Assembly: GCA_020744225.1 (NCBI GenBank)
Contig: JAGMWG010000007.1
Span: forward strand, 1,612,001 to 1,676,000
From: Paraphoma chrysanthemicola
Taxonomy: Eukaryota; Ascomycota; Dothideomycetes; Pleosporales; Phaeosphaeriaceae
Direction: 5' to 3'
Length of the DNA: 64,000 nt
Each line of letters opens with the position of its first letter. The stretch's first letter is position 1. The notes beneath the pieces are model-generated. The model made no database searches, was not told the DNA's origin, and saw nothing but the letters and a program-made list of their open reading frames with translations. Both the position numbers and the translations under genes were made by a program. Positions 45,974 through 57,628 of this stretch are shown piece by piece.

Positions 45974-47857
45974 ATGGACAGTCGCTATCAACCGGAAGGG
46001 TTGTCTTTTGACAACAAAAACGATTACAACTCCAGCTCTCCCAGTAACTACAGCCAATACCCTCCTCAAAGTAATCAGCAGCAAAGCCAGTACTACCCAC
46101 AGCCTGGTCAGCAACAAAACTACTCCTCTCCACCCATCCAGCAACAACCCACATTCGGTCTTCCAGCGGGGCCTCGACTATCGGGACCTCTTGCACAAGG
46201 GCAAGTTGGGCTTCCCTCCAATCCACGAATGTCCAACGGGCCAACGTCCAGTCCTCGTCCATATACGCCCCAGAATGCCCAGCAAGCGAACAACTTCTCC
46301 CGCCTCTCGGGCCCTCAGCAACAACAAAGCAGTCCCCAAAACCATCCCAACGTCATTTCTGGTCCACAAGAAGCACTATACCCCGGATCAGGAGACACAT
46401 CACGGTCAAACACATGGGTTCAAACACCTCCAGGCCCATATCCCACTGGCCAAGCATACTTCAATGGCCCAATAGATGCCAACGGGTATCCTCTTGATAT
46501 CAAAGGAAAGAAGGCCGAGGTAGAAAACCCTTTCAAAGACCCTCCGCCGCGACCACCCCCGTTTGAGACAGCTCCAAATTCGACCGATCTTGAGAAGCAG
46601 AAGCATGATCATGATGATGATCATGGGCATGGCGGATGGGACTACCACTCGAAGATACCACACAGGAAGGACCCAAACCAACCCTATCTTCCAATGGGTG
46701 AGAGGCTTCGACACTTCACCTGGGCATGGTACACGACGACTATGGCCACAGGGGGCATCGCGACGCTTATCTCAGTACAGCCTCATCCCTTTCCAGGCTT
46801 GCTCACAATTGGTGCCGTCTTCTTCATATTCAACCTCATCTTGTTCTTTGGCATCACCGGTACCATGATTCTTCGCTTTACCAAATTCCCTGGGGCATTC
46901 AAAGCCTCTATCACTCACGAGCGCGAGGGTCTTTTCCTAGGCCCGTTCTTTCTGTCTGTTGCGACCATCATCACAGGTACACAGAAGTACATCATCCAGG
47001 CGTACGAGGCGGACCATCCGAATCGCTCATGGGCCGTAACAAGCATTGCCGTGGCTTTCTGGACTTACACATTCTTCGCATTCTGTCTTGCCACCTTTCA
47101 ATACTCATTCTTGTTCTGCTCCCATACGTACAAGCTCACCAGCTTTATGCCATCGTGGCTCCTGCCGGTCTTTCCGATAATGCTGTCAGGTACCATCGCT
47201 TCAGTCATCGCGGCGGATCAACCGGTGTCGTCGAGGATGCCAATCATTGCTGCTGGCCTGGGATGTCAAGGTCTTGGCTTCACTATTGCCATTCTCATGT
47301 ACGCCCACTACATTGGCCGCTTGATGCAGGTGGGCTATCCGGGCCGTGAGCACCGAGGAGCCATGTTCATTGGTGTTGGGCCACCATCTTTCACGATTCT
47401 CGCTCTGATCGGCATGGCCAACGCGCTTCCTGATGACTTCGACCTCCAAGGAGACGGTCTCATTGACGCTGCGATGCTGCGAACGTTAGCACTTGTTGTT
47501 GCACTATTCCTATGGGTTCTTGCCATGTGGTTCTTTATGATTACGCTCGTCGCTGTAAGTCATCACACCATCCATATACACCTGTCGTAGCTTCTAACAC
47601 TAGTTTAGGTCATTCACCAATGGGCTCTCTATTTCCACTTGGGATGGTGGGCTATGGTATTCCCGAACACAGGCTTTGTCATTGCCACAATCTCCATTGG
47701 CAATTCCCTTAAAGACGAGACCATCCTCTTTGTTGGGAACGGCCTCACCATAGCCATCCTCTGCATGTGGGTGTACGTCTTGTTCAACCATATTCAAGCG
47801 GTCTACGTAGGTGACATCCTGTACCCCATGATGGACGAAGACAACGCCGATCACTGA
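45974..47857 (+). CDS. TDT-family transporter (malic acid/sulfite exporter-like, voltage-dependent anion channel)
   Basis: Exons 45974-47554 and 47609-47857; 609 residues; a 54-nt intron (GTAAGT to GTTTAG). A membrane exporter related to Schizosaccharomyces Mae1 and yeast Ssu1. An N-terminal region of about 230 residues is rich in Gln, Pro, Ser and Asn and then contains a His/Asp patch (HDHDDDHGHGG); it is much longer than in yeast Ssu1. About ten membrane spans follow, starting at RHFTWAWYTTTMATGGI, which is the family's first-span signature, and including GRLMQVGYPGREHRGAMF with IGVGPPSFT. The end is an acidic PMMDEDNADH. The substrate could be malate, sulfite or another anion. The start is the ATG before MDSRYQPEG. 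Confidence 0.9.
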
Positions 47858-49007
47858 GCCACCGGCATCCAACTCCTCTTCTTCGGCGTTACTCTTTTTC
47901 TTTATATTCGATTCCTCGAAGTCTCTCACTCGGAAAAACCCTGTCGCGCTATCAAACCCACACTCGCTATACCCCACTTCGCATCTCTGCACTGTTTCCA
48001 TTCCACCACCAAGCCGCCAGCAGGTCTCAAAGCTTCTTAATATGTATCATTTCAACTTTATCATAGACATGGAAGCCAATACCTGCGGCGCACCTGTAAT
48101 TACCACTTTCCTTATTCTATCACTTGCATAGCGCTGGCGTAAAAATTGGGAAGGGCACAGATACCACGGGCACATAGATTGATGAGCGGCGGCAGTTCTC
48201 CGACCGGACAGGATCAATTAGATCGACAAGTTCAATGCACTTGCGCATTTGTGCTCTTCCCGAACATGTGTGTGCGTTTGATCATTTGCGAAGTATTCAT
48301 CTGAAGCAGTCTCCACACCTGGACAAGCAGCCCTCAGACTGCGAAAATGACAACACCAGAGATTAACGTTCTCTCCAAGAGTTTCGTCAAACACCTCTGG
48401 GGCGAGTACGGACTGACCCACTACACCCGTCTCAACTTGAGCGGCTACATGATCAACCGAGCAGATGGCGATATTCGCGCGCGCACTTCCGAAAAGTGAC
48501 ATCTCTTGACCGTTTGGCATCGACCAAGCCAAGCAGTCTTGGGAAGTTTCATAACACAAGACCCACAAGCCTTGCCCAAGACCTTGGGCAAACCTTAGGC
48601 TTGAAACGGAGATGCTTCATCTAGCGCCACTCCAGATCAACAATACAACAAATGGTCACAGGGAGAAGGAGACAAGGAAGTTGGAGAAGAATTTCTGAGG
48701 AATTGTATGAGGATAGGAACGACAAGCTGGAGGGCGGAGAGCAAAGTTGGAGATTGTCATGCGCGTGCGGCTTTGGAGACGGTGGAGCGTCTGTGCGGCA
48801 TGAAGTGGGTACGGGCGTCGGAGGGTGTCTTGGGGATGCGAATGATAAGAGTGGGTATATGGTCTCGATCATATGAGTGGGGACATAGTGTATCGGAATT
48901 TGGGCGGCGGAGGAATACTCCGTCTGGTGGGACTTATGACGCGAATAGTTTTGATTGTAGTGCGGTATCGGGTGAACTATGCTAGCTGCCAGGATATTTT
49001 GGAGATA
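47858..49007. other. Intergenic between TDT transporter and APH-like gene
   Basis: About 1.15 kb between the 3' ends of two convergent genes. No coding or repeat signal noticed. Confidence 0.5.
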
Positions 49008-50268
49008 TCAAAGCGTGCTTCGGGGCGCTTCTTTTTCTTTCATCGATCTTACCATATCCAAAGCTGCATTGAGACCTCTCTTTGTGTTTTCGAAATAGAC
49101 GTGTGAGAATTCGCTGCTGGCTTGGCCACTGATTGTGCGTGCTTGGATGCCATGACTGATCGTGCTGCCCTGGGCGAAATATTAGTATGCACTGGCATAA
49201 TTGCTCGGCAAGATAAGACTTACCCTCATCAAATGGAAGACCTTCGCGATTTCCCACTGATCTTTCCTTGGATCCCAACCTGTGATGCGCGTATACTCAT
49301 CCATAAGCTCATCCATACTCGGGATGCCGTTCTTGGCTTGATTCTCTGGGTCGTACACCTCGCCACCTTGGTCATCTCTTGCAACTGGCTTCGGGCCGCC
49401 ACTGATGCCGCTCTTGCTTACTCGGTTCCAATATGGAGCAACAGAGTATATTGCATCCATGAGCGGGTGGCCAATCGTGCTTAATTCCCAGTCCAAAATC
49501 GCGATGACACGTGGCTCGGTAGGGTGCAGTATCACGTTGTCGAATTTGTAGTCGCCATGGACAATACTAGTGCGATCATGTGGCACATTCTTGCGAATGT
49601 ACTCAACGATCTCATCAAAGTTAGGGTGTGCGCGACCGAGCTCTTTTCCTGTTTTGATATCTTTGACTTTCGCCTGTTGTGCCTCGATGCGAGAGAAAGT
49701 ATTGCAATGCCGAGTATAAAAGCCGGTCTTCTTGCCAAAGTCGGACAGGCCAATAGAATCAGGATCAATGGAGTGCAGCCAAGCAAGCGTTGAGACAAGA
49801 GAAAACCATGCTGATCGGCGCTCAGTTGGTAGTAGCGTTGAGAGGTTGGGGTCTGTTATTATGCGGCCTTTGACAAATTCCATGACCTGCTGGTTGTCAA
49901 TGCGGCTGTACGTAATAGCGATATGGGAGAGGTACATAAAACGCAGTTCCGATGATCGAGGTGTCCATACATAAGCAGTATACTTTGGGTACAGGAAAGC
50001 CTTCAACTGTTCCAAGCGCTTTTATCACCTTGTACTCGCGGTCAACTTGATGTGCGACTGGTGAAATGATGGTCCCGGATGGCTTCTTCCTCAAGATGTA
50101 CCGGGTCTTGTTCGCATCGTCCACAAAGTAAGTGGGATTGCTTTGGCCATATCCGATCTTGGTTGACACAACCGGAAGCTTCAAGTTTGGTAGGTACTGT
50201 TGGAGATAAGTGCCCAGCTTCACATCATCGAGGTCATGCCGTGTCTTTTGTTGCTCAGCTTCGGGCAT
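49008..50268 (-). CDS. APH/ChoK-fold kinase, ACAD10-like phosphotransferase
   Basis: Exons 50268-49936, 49886-49224 and 49169-49008; 385 residues; introns of 49 nt (donor GTACCT) and 54 nt. It resembles the aminoglycoside-phosphotransferase-like domain that is fused to acyl-CoA dehydrogenase in animal ACAD10/11, here as a stand-alone protein. N-lobe: GYGQSNPTYFV and YILRKKPSG. Catalytic loop HGDYKFDN (about 216-223) and metal-binding DWELSTIGHP (about 236-245) are intact, so an active kinase is likely. Removal of intron 1 restores FYVMEFVKGRII, the hinge. Such kinases have been linked to phosphorylation of hydroxy-acyl compounds in animals; the fungal substrate is unknown. Confidence 0.9.
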
Positions 50269-52191
50269 GGTGTTCAGCAAGGCGTCAAAGCTCTCAGTAA
50301 CGTTTTGGTAATTAATGTATTAACTCTATCTGCTGTCGACGACATGTTCACAGTGATGTTGTGCGAGTAAGCTGGTTCGAGCGGAGGTTAGCCTCGGCGA
50401 GAGGACGGCAATCTACAACCGGCTAGCGCATGCGGGGTTGTTTTCCACGGAAGTCACCACTACAGCTCATGAGCCTCTTAGCAGCCTTCCCAGAAATTGC
50501 TGCAAAGAGTAGAGCTTGATCCGCAAAACAACAGTCTGGCAGCCTTGCTATACATCTTGCTCCTCTGTCATGCCTGAGACAGTTCTCTGGCACCGTGTAC
50601 AATGACACCAAGTATTACCGAGAAATGCCGAAGGTTCTGTCATCGATCATTGTCCTTTGAAATTCAAATGTAGGCTCGGTTATTAGATAGTCCTCACCGC
50701 TGAGGTATAGTATTAGGTAGCACCACAGGCAAATTCTTGTTCCTGAGTCGATTGGGATACTGGTGGACTGAGCGTCGACGTTGCATTCTGTTCTGAGCAA
50801 GGTAAGACACACCTAGTACACGCGGCTGGCTCTCCGCCCGCACATCAAGCGAGCAGACCCTCTTGATCGCCAGTCCTTGCACTTTGATCCACACAGCCCG
50901 CAGACACTGCGGGTGTATTTGTCAACTAGGCAGTGTATGCGACCCATTTGTCATTGGCATGACCTCCATCACAGAATCCCATCCAGCACAACCACTCAAG
51001 CCCCATATCCGCTTGACAAATCTCTCTCCTCCATGACATAATCACACCTAAACCTTCTCTCCGCTCGAATGTCTTGCGCAACCCTTCACTTATCCAAGCC
51101 CCCACCTTCCCGTCTCGCCTATCTTTCCTCCCTATTGGCCAGGAAACCCCTCCCCCAACTAAACTAACCTTCTAGCGCGCTTCTCCCGTCCTTCTCTCCT
51201 TCGAGGAGAATTACTTGCAAGTGACTTCTCGTATCAGTGTCTGCACTTCCAATCCTTCTCGCTCCAATCCTTCTTTCTCCAATCCTCCGCGGCTTTTCAA
51301 GGCTAAAATCTGACATACATATGCATCTCCCACCCACCCACACCGCCAAGTTAACGCCCACCGCCTCGCACCCAGACTGTCGGGTCTGACACACGGCACA
51401 GCCGGTATACGCGCAAGCCACCGCGTTTTCGTAGGGCGATGGGGCGAATGATAGGGGCGGAATAGGCGAAGGAGCGGTAGGTGGACGGAATGAGTGTGCG
51501 GCGCAAGTGATGGAGGGCGAGGACACGTGGGGATGCAGGATACCAGCCGTGAAGGAAGGTAAAGAGATAGACGGCAAAGCACGACACATGCGTTCTGTCA
51601 TGTCGTTGCACGATGCTGAATCCTTCGGCGATGGGACTAAGCCTCATGGACACATGCTTCATGTTCTTCGCCAAAGAGCTCCTCAGAGGGAAAGGTGTGG
51701 TTGTGCACGTGGCTGTCCTATCTCGCTAACACCTGCTTGGGATAGAAAAGTGAGTGAACATTGTCGTTGAGATTTGAAAGCTTGTGAATGTGTTCGCCGA
51801 AACCAGAGTAGTGTGTTGTTCGCTCAGGCTGGGCATGTTGGTATGGACGTAGGTTTGGGTCTGAGATTAGGGTAGTTGAGAAATGCACCGAGGATGGATG
51901 AAAAGTTCAGGTAGATGATAGATGGTATTCATGTCCTGTGAAACAATGCGAAGTGATCATCACATGATCTAGGCCATTTCGCGAGGCATACATGAGTCGA
52001 AGGAAATACCGTCCTGCGGACTATCCTGCCGCACTGGTATCAAGAAAGGTCTCCCTCTACAATCGAGGTCCCAAGCGCCGTAATGTGGTATCCGTGCTGT
52101 ATCCTACAGTCTTGTTTAACTCCGTCGTGAGAAGTCGTAAATAATACATGTCGCTTTCAAAAAATGCTGGTCAAAACCTCTCTTCGCACGC
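50269..52191. other. Large gene-free stretch
   Basis: About 1.9 kb. A short tandem repeat (51248-51289) and a pyrimidine-rich part at 50990-51180 were noticed; no convincing exons. Confidence 0.5.
51248..51289 (+). repeat. Short tandem repeat, period about 15 nt
   Basis: Three tandem copies of a TCCAATCCTTCT-like unit, the last one truncated. Confidence 0.6.
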
Positions 52192-53377
52192 TTAGTCAAC
52201 TGCAGTGAAGAGACACACATGCCGAGCCATCTGGCTGGCTAGCAGAATCTCGCGGAAGACTTGGTCCATGCCGCCTTTGAAGTGAATGGTGTAGCTGTCG
52301 AGCTTGCCCTGTTTCTTCTTCTCTCCCCAGACGAGCTTCGTCATTGGTCGCGCATCATCGCATCGCTTGCCGGTCCGACTTCCCGGCTTCGCCCAGTCCT
52401 TCTGGTACTCGTACAGAGATTCGGGCATGGTATCGTCGTGCGGATCTCCAGCTTTCCAAACAAAACGCCGCCCTCCGTAAGTAAAACGCCGCGGCGACCA
52501 GGGAATCTTCTGCTGTCGGTCTGGGTACTCTTTGACTGGCTGTGAGAATGGTCCTCGGATGTGAATGCACCGAGATTTGTAGGCAGCGTCTTTCGATGAA
52601 TCCGTTGAGATGCGCTTCTTGTCGATACCTGAGAGCAGAATAGAGATGCATGACGCCGGGAACTCAGCGACCCTATAGAATTCTGCCGCGTTCACTTGGC
52701 TATCGCCTCTGTGTGAAGTCTCCAACATGTAGAGGGCGTATTTATCTGAGTACTCGCGTGCGGTGTAAACGTACTTCCGCTGTCCCGATGAGCCAGTCCA
52801 CTCACGCGTGCGATGCAGGTGGTATGTCGTTGTAGATTGGTTTGGATCGAGCATTGAGTGGTATGGGATGTCGGGCGAGGGAAGCTCATCGTAGAGTGGG
52901 GTTGACACTGGCGAATATGAAGCTTGCCATGTCAAGAGATGCTGTACCTATTGCAGAATCAGCCTATGAACCAGCAAGAATAGCGATGAACATAGTACAT
53001 ACTGCTGATAAGCTTTCACTCTCCTCATCTAGATCACCGTTTGCACCCCACTGATTGGGTGCTGGAACGAAGATGCACTCGTTACCCTCTTCGTCAATTT
53101 GATCGCTACCACTCTCCAAATGCGGCCGCAACGCCCGTTGCCGCTCTCGATGGATGGTGATTTGTGTTTTGATGATCCGACTTTGCTCGTCAAGGTTCTC
53201 GTCCGGAGAGATGCTGGCCAGCGATTGCTCGATCTGATACTCCAACGCCAAGGCTGCAGCCTCATGTTGCTGATACGAAGTGTCGTAAAGCCAGGCGTGT
53301 TCCGACTCGAAAGCTGAGCTTCTCAGCATCTCCAGATGCTCGTACGAGGTGAGCTCTGGCCTAGCCATGCCGGGCAT
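52192..53377 (-). CDS. Unrecognised fungal protein, 376 residues
   Basis: Exons 53377-53003 and 52947-52192; a 55-nt intron (GTATGT to GCAATAG) joins ESLSA to VQHLLTWQ. I do not recognise the family. The N-terminal 125 residues are acidic and helical (Glu/Gln/Ala-rich, with HEAAALALEYQIEQ) and end in an acidic DLDEESESL. The C-terminal part is a compact, aromatic-rich, likely beta-structured region with GRRFVWKAGD, SLYEYQKDWA, TKLVWGEKK and a conserved-looking end YTIHFKGGMDQVFREILLAS. The general look recalls tubby-like or LURP-one beta barrels, but no signature supports this. No signal peptide or membrane segment is seen. Confidence 0.75.
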
Positions 53378-55161
53378 TGAAGAATGTGTGTAGGTTTCCT
53401 GGCGCGGTCGATGATGTTGAACTTGAGAGATGTGTGGGATTCCTTGAAGGACTTTGAGCCGCGAGGTTTGAAGTCAGCCTTGACGTAGCGCAAGTAGCGA
53501 AGAGGAGGAATATGAGGAACAGCCCGTGGCTCCGTCCTGGGCGTCCTGGGATATGGTTCATCAGCTGCTACCAGGCGGCGCTAGATCCCCGTCGCGCCCG
53601 CCGACACCCCTGTCATACCGAACAGTCGCCAGGCCGGATGCGGTAGTCATAGATTATCGACCCAATGTAAGGTCTCGAAAACGACGCGGAAAATTAATTA
53701 AGCATAACTCGCTACGAGTTTTCGGGCACTCAGTCGTTCGGACAAGGCGATTCCAGCGACCTGTCTCCTGTCTCGGACGCAACAGGGCCCCGTCGAAATG
53801 AGTGCGCGCATTGCTTTTGCGTTTGTGTGAGGGAAATTTGGTGGCTCATTCCGCTCGATCATTTGCATGCCTGCCCCAAGTGTAAGCCAGCGCCATGCAT
53901 AGTCCCTGCCTCATGACGAGTCTCACTCCTCCGCTAACAGAGCGCAACCTCTGTGTCTGCATGCAGGTAGGCGCTTATGTCGGAGTCCGAGGCGGTGACC
54001 CCTCACACCAATCCCAGCTGGACCAGGTGGCTTGCGCGCCCTTGCGACGGAATGCATCAAGCTTCTTCGAGAAAGGATGGAGACTTTGGACGTGGTTGGT
54101 TAGCACTGGACTGTGGTGGTGGACTGTCCTCCAGAGCCAACCATGCAGCGTGGTTGTGTGCCATTGCGCCATGCACGCTGACTGTGTACACCCCACAGCC
54201 GCGATTCCGCTGCCGCACCGGCTCTCCTTCGCCGGAAGAAAAGGGACGAGAGTGAGCAAGTTGCTTATTCTGATTGCATCCCCACACCGCGCGTAAGAAC
54301 GCTTGATTCACCGCGTCGTATGTTGTGAGGAGGGGGTGTAGGGCTGATGCTAGCAGTGAAGGGTGGGGCAGATCGTCTGTCAGAGATGGGCTAGCGGGAG
54401 CGAGTCGTTGGCGTCCGTATTGACGAAGCATCGGGAACGGAGAGACAGCCCGTTAGCATCCTGGCCCCAAGTCCAAGGAGACGAGATGAAACGAGATTGT
54501 GAGGTGCAAGGAAGGCAGCCAGTCAAGCCACAACAACGGTGTCCGACTACAGATTGTCCTTACATTCACACGTGCCACTGGAATTGAGGGCCCATCCAGT
54601 CAGGATGCGAAACGTTTTCAATTCTGGACACAGTCAGCTTGACGCTGGAAGCAGAATTGCTCCAGCAAAACGACTTGGCCAAGGTGGGGTTGCCATCGAA
54701 TCAGTCAAACAGCCCCAGCTTTCCCAGCCGTTGAGGCTACACCGGATTGAAACCGGCGTCGCCGTGGCGCATTATTCATCCGCCCTCGCACTGGCATGTC
54801 ACATGTGTTTTCTCGCACGGCGTTCCGGCGTGGTCAGAAGCAGGTAGATTTCGGTGCCAGCCTCGTTGTACGAAACAGCTATGTGAGCCGCTTGCCTTGT
54901 CGCATTTTCTGAATTGGGAGCATCCATGGGTGTACCATGGCATAATACGAAGAACTATCAACTAGCGCCCGAGCGCCGAACACCTCGCCGAACTGTGGCA
55001 GGTGGCCTCACCGCCAATGGTTCCACAACACTTGCACGACACCGTATGGAACATTCATCGCTTGCTGTCAACCTGCAATGTAAGGTACGTAGTGAAGCTC
55101 ATGACCCAACGCGACGGTACCGGCTCTGCTCCCGAGCGGAAAGCTTCGCAGGCGAATGCTC
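53378..55161. other. Large gene-free stretch
   Basis: About 1.8 kb. A small palindrome AACTCG-CTA-CGAGTT lies at 53706-53720. No convincing coding exon on either strand. Confidence 0.5.
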
Positions 55162-55704
55162 CTACAGCACGGTATCATCCTCCGAAATAGGCTCCAAGCT
55201 GCCCTTTCCCTTGAATATCTCGAGAACGTCCGCTTGTTCACTGAGCATGAAGCGGCTGGTCTGATTCCCGACTTGTGCCAAGCTTCTCCACCGCTCGAGG
55301 TCGGCCTTGTTTCTCTTGTTGCCATGTGCTTTGTCCGCCTCTTTCCAGTGCCCTTCAGAGAAGGCAATCATGGTTGTCATCTTCTTCTCCTTGATGTCGT
55401 ATACTGCAGACACAATCGTCCCGGTCTCCTCCAGCCAGTTGATCTGCCAAAGCTCGCCTGGACGGATGCACTGGTACGTTGCGCGTTGGTAGTTGATCCG
55501 TCCAGCCATGGGCCCTCCATGTATGGCATAGACGACTCGTGTCTCTGAGAAGCACCAGAGCTCGTAGCGCCATTTCTCGGGGTTGCCGTTCTTGTCCTGC
55601 GCATCATAGTCATATATCAGATGCGCATCGCGAATGTCTTTGTCAAACGATGGGTGAAGGGGGGTGTTGGTGAGGAAGTCTGGAAGATTGTCACCGGGAG
55701 CCAT
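55162..55704 (-). CDS. Phenolic acid decarboxylase (PAD/ferulate decarboxylase family)
   Basis: Single exon, 180 residues, the usual length. It removes CO2 from ferulic, p-coumaric or caffeic acid to give the vinylphenol, without a cofactor; cytosolic. Visible signatures: HLIYDYDA near the N-terminus (Tyr residues of the active site), RYELWCF, YAIHGGPMAGRINYQ (the conserved HxGxxAGR core), LWQINWLEETGT, and a TMIAFSEGHW region matching the central beta barrel. The C-terminal helix is Lys/Arg-rich. The gene is intronless and monocistronic; the family is widespread in bacteria and patchy in fungi, so an old transfer is possible but not shown here. Confidence 0.88.
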   Translation of the reverse strand: MAPGDNLPDFLTNTPLHPSFDKDIRDAHLIYDYDAQDKNGNPEKWRYELWCFSETRVVYAIHGGPMAGRINYQRATYQCIRPGELWQINWLEETGTIVSAVYDIKEKKMTTMIAFSEGHWKEADKAHGNKRNKADLERWRSLAQVGNQTSRFMLSEQADVLEIFKGKGSLEPISEDDTVL

Positions 55705-56791
55705 GATAGTTTACTAAGTCCTGGAGATGGTGCGGTGGTCAAAATAGTCGAGGACATCGTCTGCTATATATGCCATCGGCAACATCGAACGCCAATGACG
55801 TATATAAAAGTGCCTCCACTGCGAGTCGAAGACTGTCGGAAGAAAGCTCACGCCAGCTGCGACCGGTGTGGTAGCAACTGCTCTAGAGCGCGTCTAGCTC
55901 ACCACTTTCGGCCGTCGACCTTCGGCGCATCCTCCGCGCGACTCACACGGAAAGAAAGCAGTTCGCTTGGGTGGTTCTCAACCATACCAGATGCTGCTAT
56001 TCAAGATGTGTCCTGAGACATAATCACCATAAAACACTTTATTCCTGCGATTGTGATCGAAGGAAGTTATGTTGAAAGGATGTGATCAAAGCAAGTCGTA
56101 CGAGGGAGCACGTTAGCGCCTCGCTAGTTAACCCGGCTAATCCTCGGTCGGTGTTTTGTTGCTTCCCCCGAAACTTGCAACTTTTCTTTGCTCTCCTCAC
56201 GATCACACGCAACGACGCGCGGTCATAGTTCTGTGGCCCTGAGTGGCGATCGTGTGATATAGGCTGAGAGCTCCATGTCTAACTTCGGAACAGGCGCCAC
56301 TGTCGACCATAGGCTGTCGCGTACGCAGCCAGGTACAGGTACGTTCACATCTTTTTTTTCTTCACTATCCATCGCGATACGCTACATGATGACACGTACA
56401 TCGACCATTACATACTTTAGGAAGAGCCGGAAAAGGTATGGCTAGCATCGACATATGTTACGCCGTCGCTGCTTATAAACTTGGTCTCTGAGAAGCGAAC
56501 ACTCTTCAAACAATTGCAGAAACTAGTGCGAAGTAACCCGCTAACTTGCAAACAACAGGTAATCACGAACACGTCGCTCATTCGCACGCTAAGATTCATA
56601 ATGTCTTTGTGTTCAGCTAGTCACTGCGCCCACTTCGATCGCCGTGATCATGCTAGGTCCACCGTGCGAGGGAAGGCTCCGTCATTCACGTTCACGAGCA
56701 GCGAGTAGTGACTGCGGAATATGCACATTATACACACTCTCACACAGAGGCAACACATGGAGGGAGTCTGTGTCGATTGGGTCTCAGATAA
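55705..56791. other. Intergenic: PAD promoter and Ada-like 3' flank
   Basis: About 1.09 kb. No gene or repeat recognised. Confidence 0.5.
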
Positions 56792-57628
56792 CTAGAACAG
56801 GCCGTTGTCGCAGCGCAATAGCGCATCGACATCGAGCTCGAACATCGACGAGATAGGCACTGGCTTGCCAGTCAAAGGCCGCACGAGAGCGGGTGCCCTC
56901 ACCTCTGTTAGAGTGTTCAGAAGGTTGTCATCTGCGACCACGCATCCTGCTTCAACTCCGTTAGGTTCATAGCCTGAGCTCCATAGATCATAAAGGATGT
57001 TCACATCAATCGCGTTGCCATGGCCCATTGACACAGGCTGATCTGCCCCTGTCGCCAGGTTATATCCTAACGAAGCACTACCGTCAAAGTCGAAGTCTAC
57101 CAACTCGTTGAATTCACTGAAATGGAATGGATCCCAATCGGTCGAGTCCACCTCAGCGCTTGTGCTCGGACTACCTGCCAGCGCAGGCGTCGCATCGGCG
57201 CTGGATTGCGATGCTTGTCGTGCTTTCGCCCACTCCTTTGGCGTCTTTCCAGTTTTGTCTTTGAAGATTTTGTGGAAATAGCGTGGCGTTAAACCAACAT
57301 TCTTTGCCAAATCTTGCAGTCTAAACGACTTTGGATCATTGTTTCTCACGGCTTCTTCAATGAGTGCGCAAGCCTTCTCGACTGCCTTCTCCTGCGGATC
57401 TTCTGGGATAGAGTTGGGTTTACATCTCTTGCAAGCGCGGAAGCCATCAGCTTCCGCCTCCGCGGGCGTCTTGTAAAAACCAACATTGGCCCGTCGCGCA
57501 AGTCTTGCTGGACATATAGGGCGGCAATAGATGTTCGTGGTCTTGACCGAGTACACAAATTGACCATTGGCGTTCGCATCCCGAGTTGCGAGTGCGCGCC
57601 ACCGCGCTGTATCAGTGATGTACAACAT
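56792..57628 (-). CDS. Ada-type methyl-phosphotriester sensor with AraC helix-turn-helix
   Basis: Single exon, 278 residues. The N-terminal Ada zinc domain has four cysteines (about 35, 39, 66, 69: IYCRPICPARLARR and FRACKRCKPN) in the spacing of E. coli Ada, where the first accepts a methyl group from DNA phosphotriesters. An AraC-type helix-turn-helix follows at about 100-135 (LQDLAKNVGLTPRYFHKIFKDKTGKTPKEWA). There is no O6-methylguanine methyltransferase domain. The remaining 140 residues are acidic and lack a recognisable fold, perhaps an activation region. Likely a DNA-binding regulator of alkylation response. The start is the first Met; an upstream exon is possible because the domain begins almost at once. 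Confidence 0.88.
   Translation of the reverse strand: MLYITDTARWRALATRDANANGQFVYSVKTTNIYCRPICPARLARRANVGFYKTPAEAEADGFRACKRCKPNSIPEDPQEKAVEKACALIEEAVRNNDPKSFRLQDLAKNVGLTPRYFHKIFKDKTGKTPKEWAKARQASQSSADATPALAGSPSTSAEVDSTDWDPFHFSEFNELVDFDFDGSASLGYNLATGADQPVSMGHGNAIDVNILYDLWSSGYEPNGVEAGCVVADDNLLNTLTEVRAPALVRPLTGKPVPISSMFELDVDALLRCDNGLF

Noticed and set aside
51164..51674. Three overlapping minus-strand frames of 107-145 codons
   Set aside because: Pyrimidine-rich, tandem-repeat-containing DNA keeps several frames open at once; none has family features.
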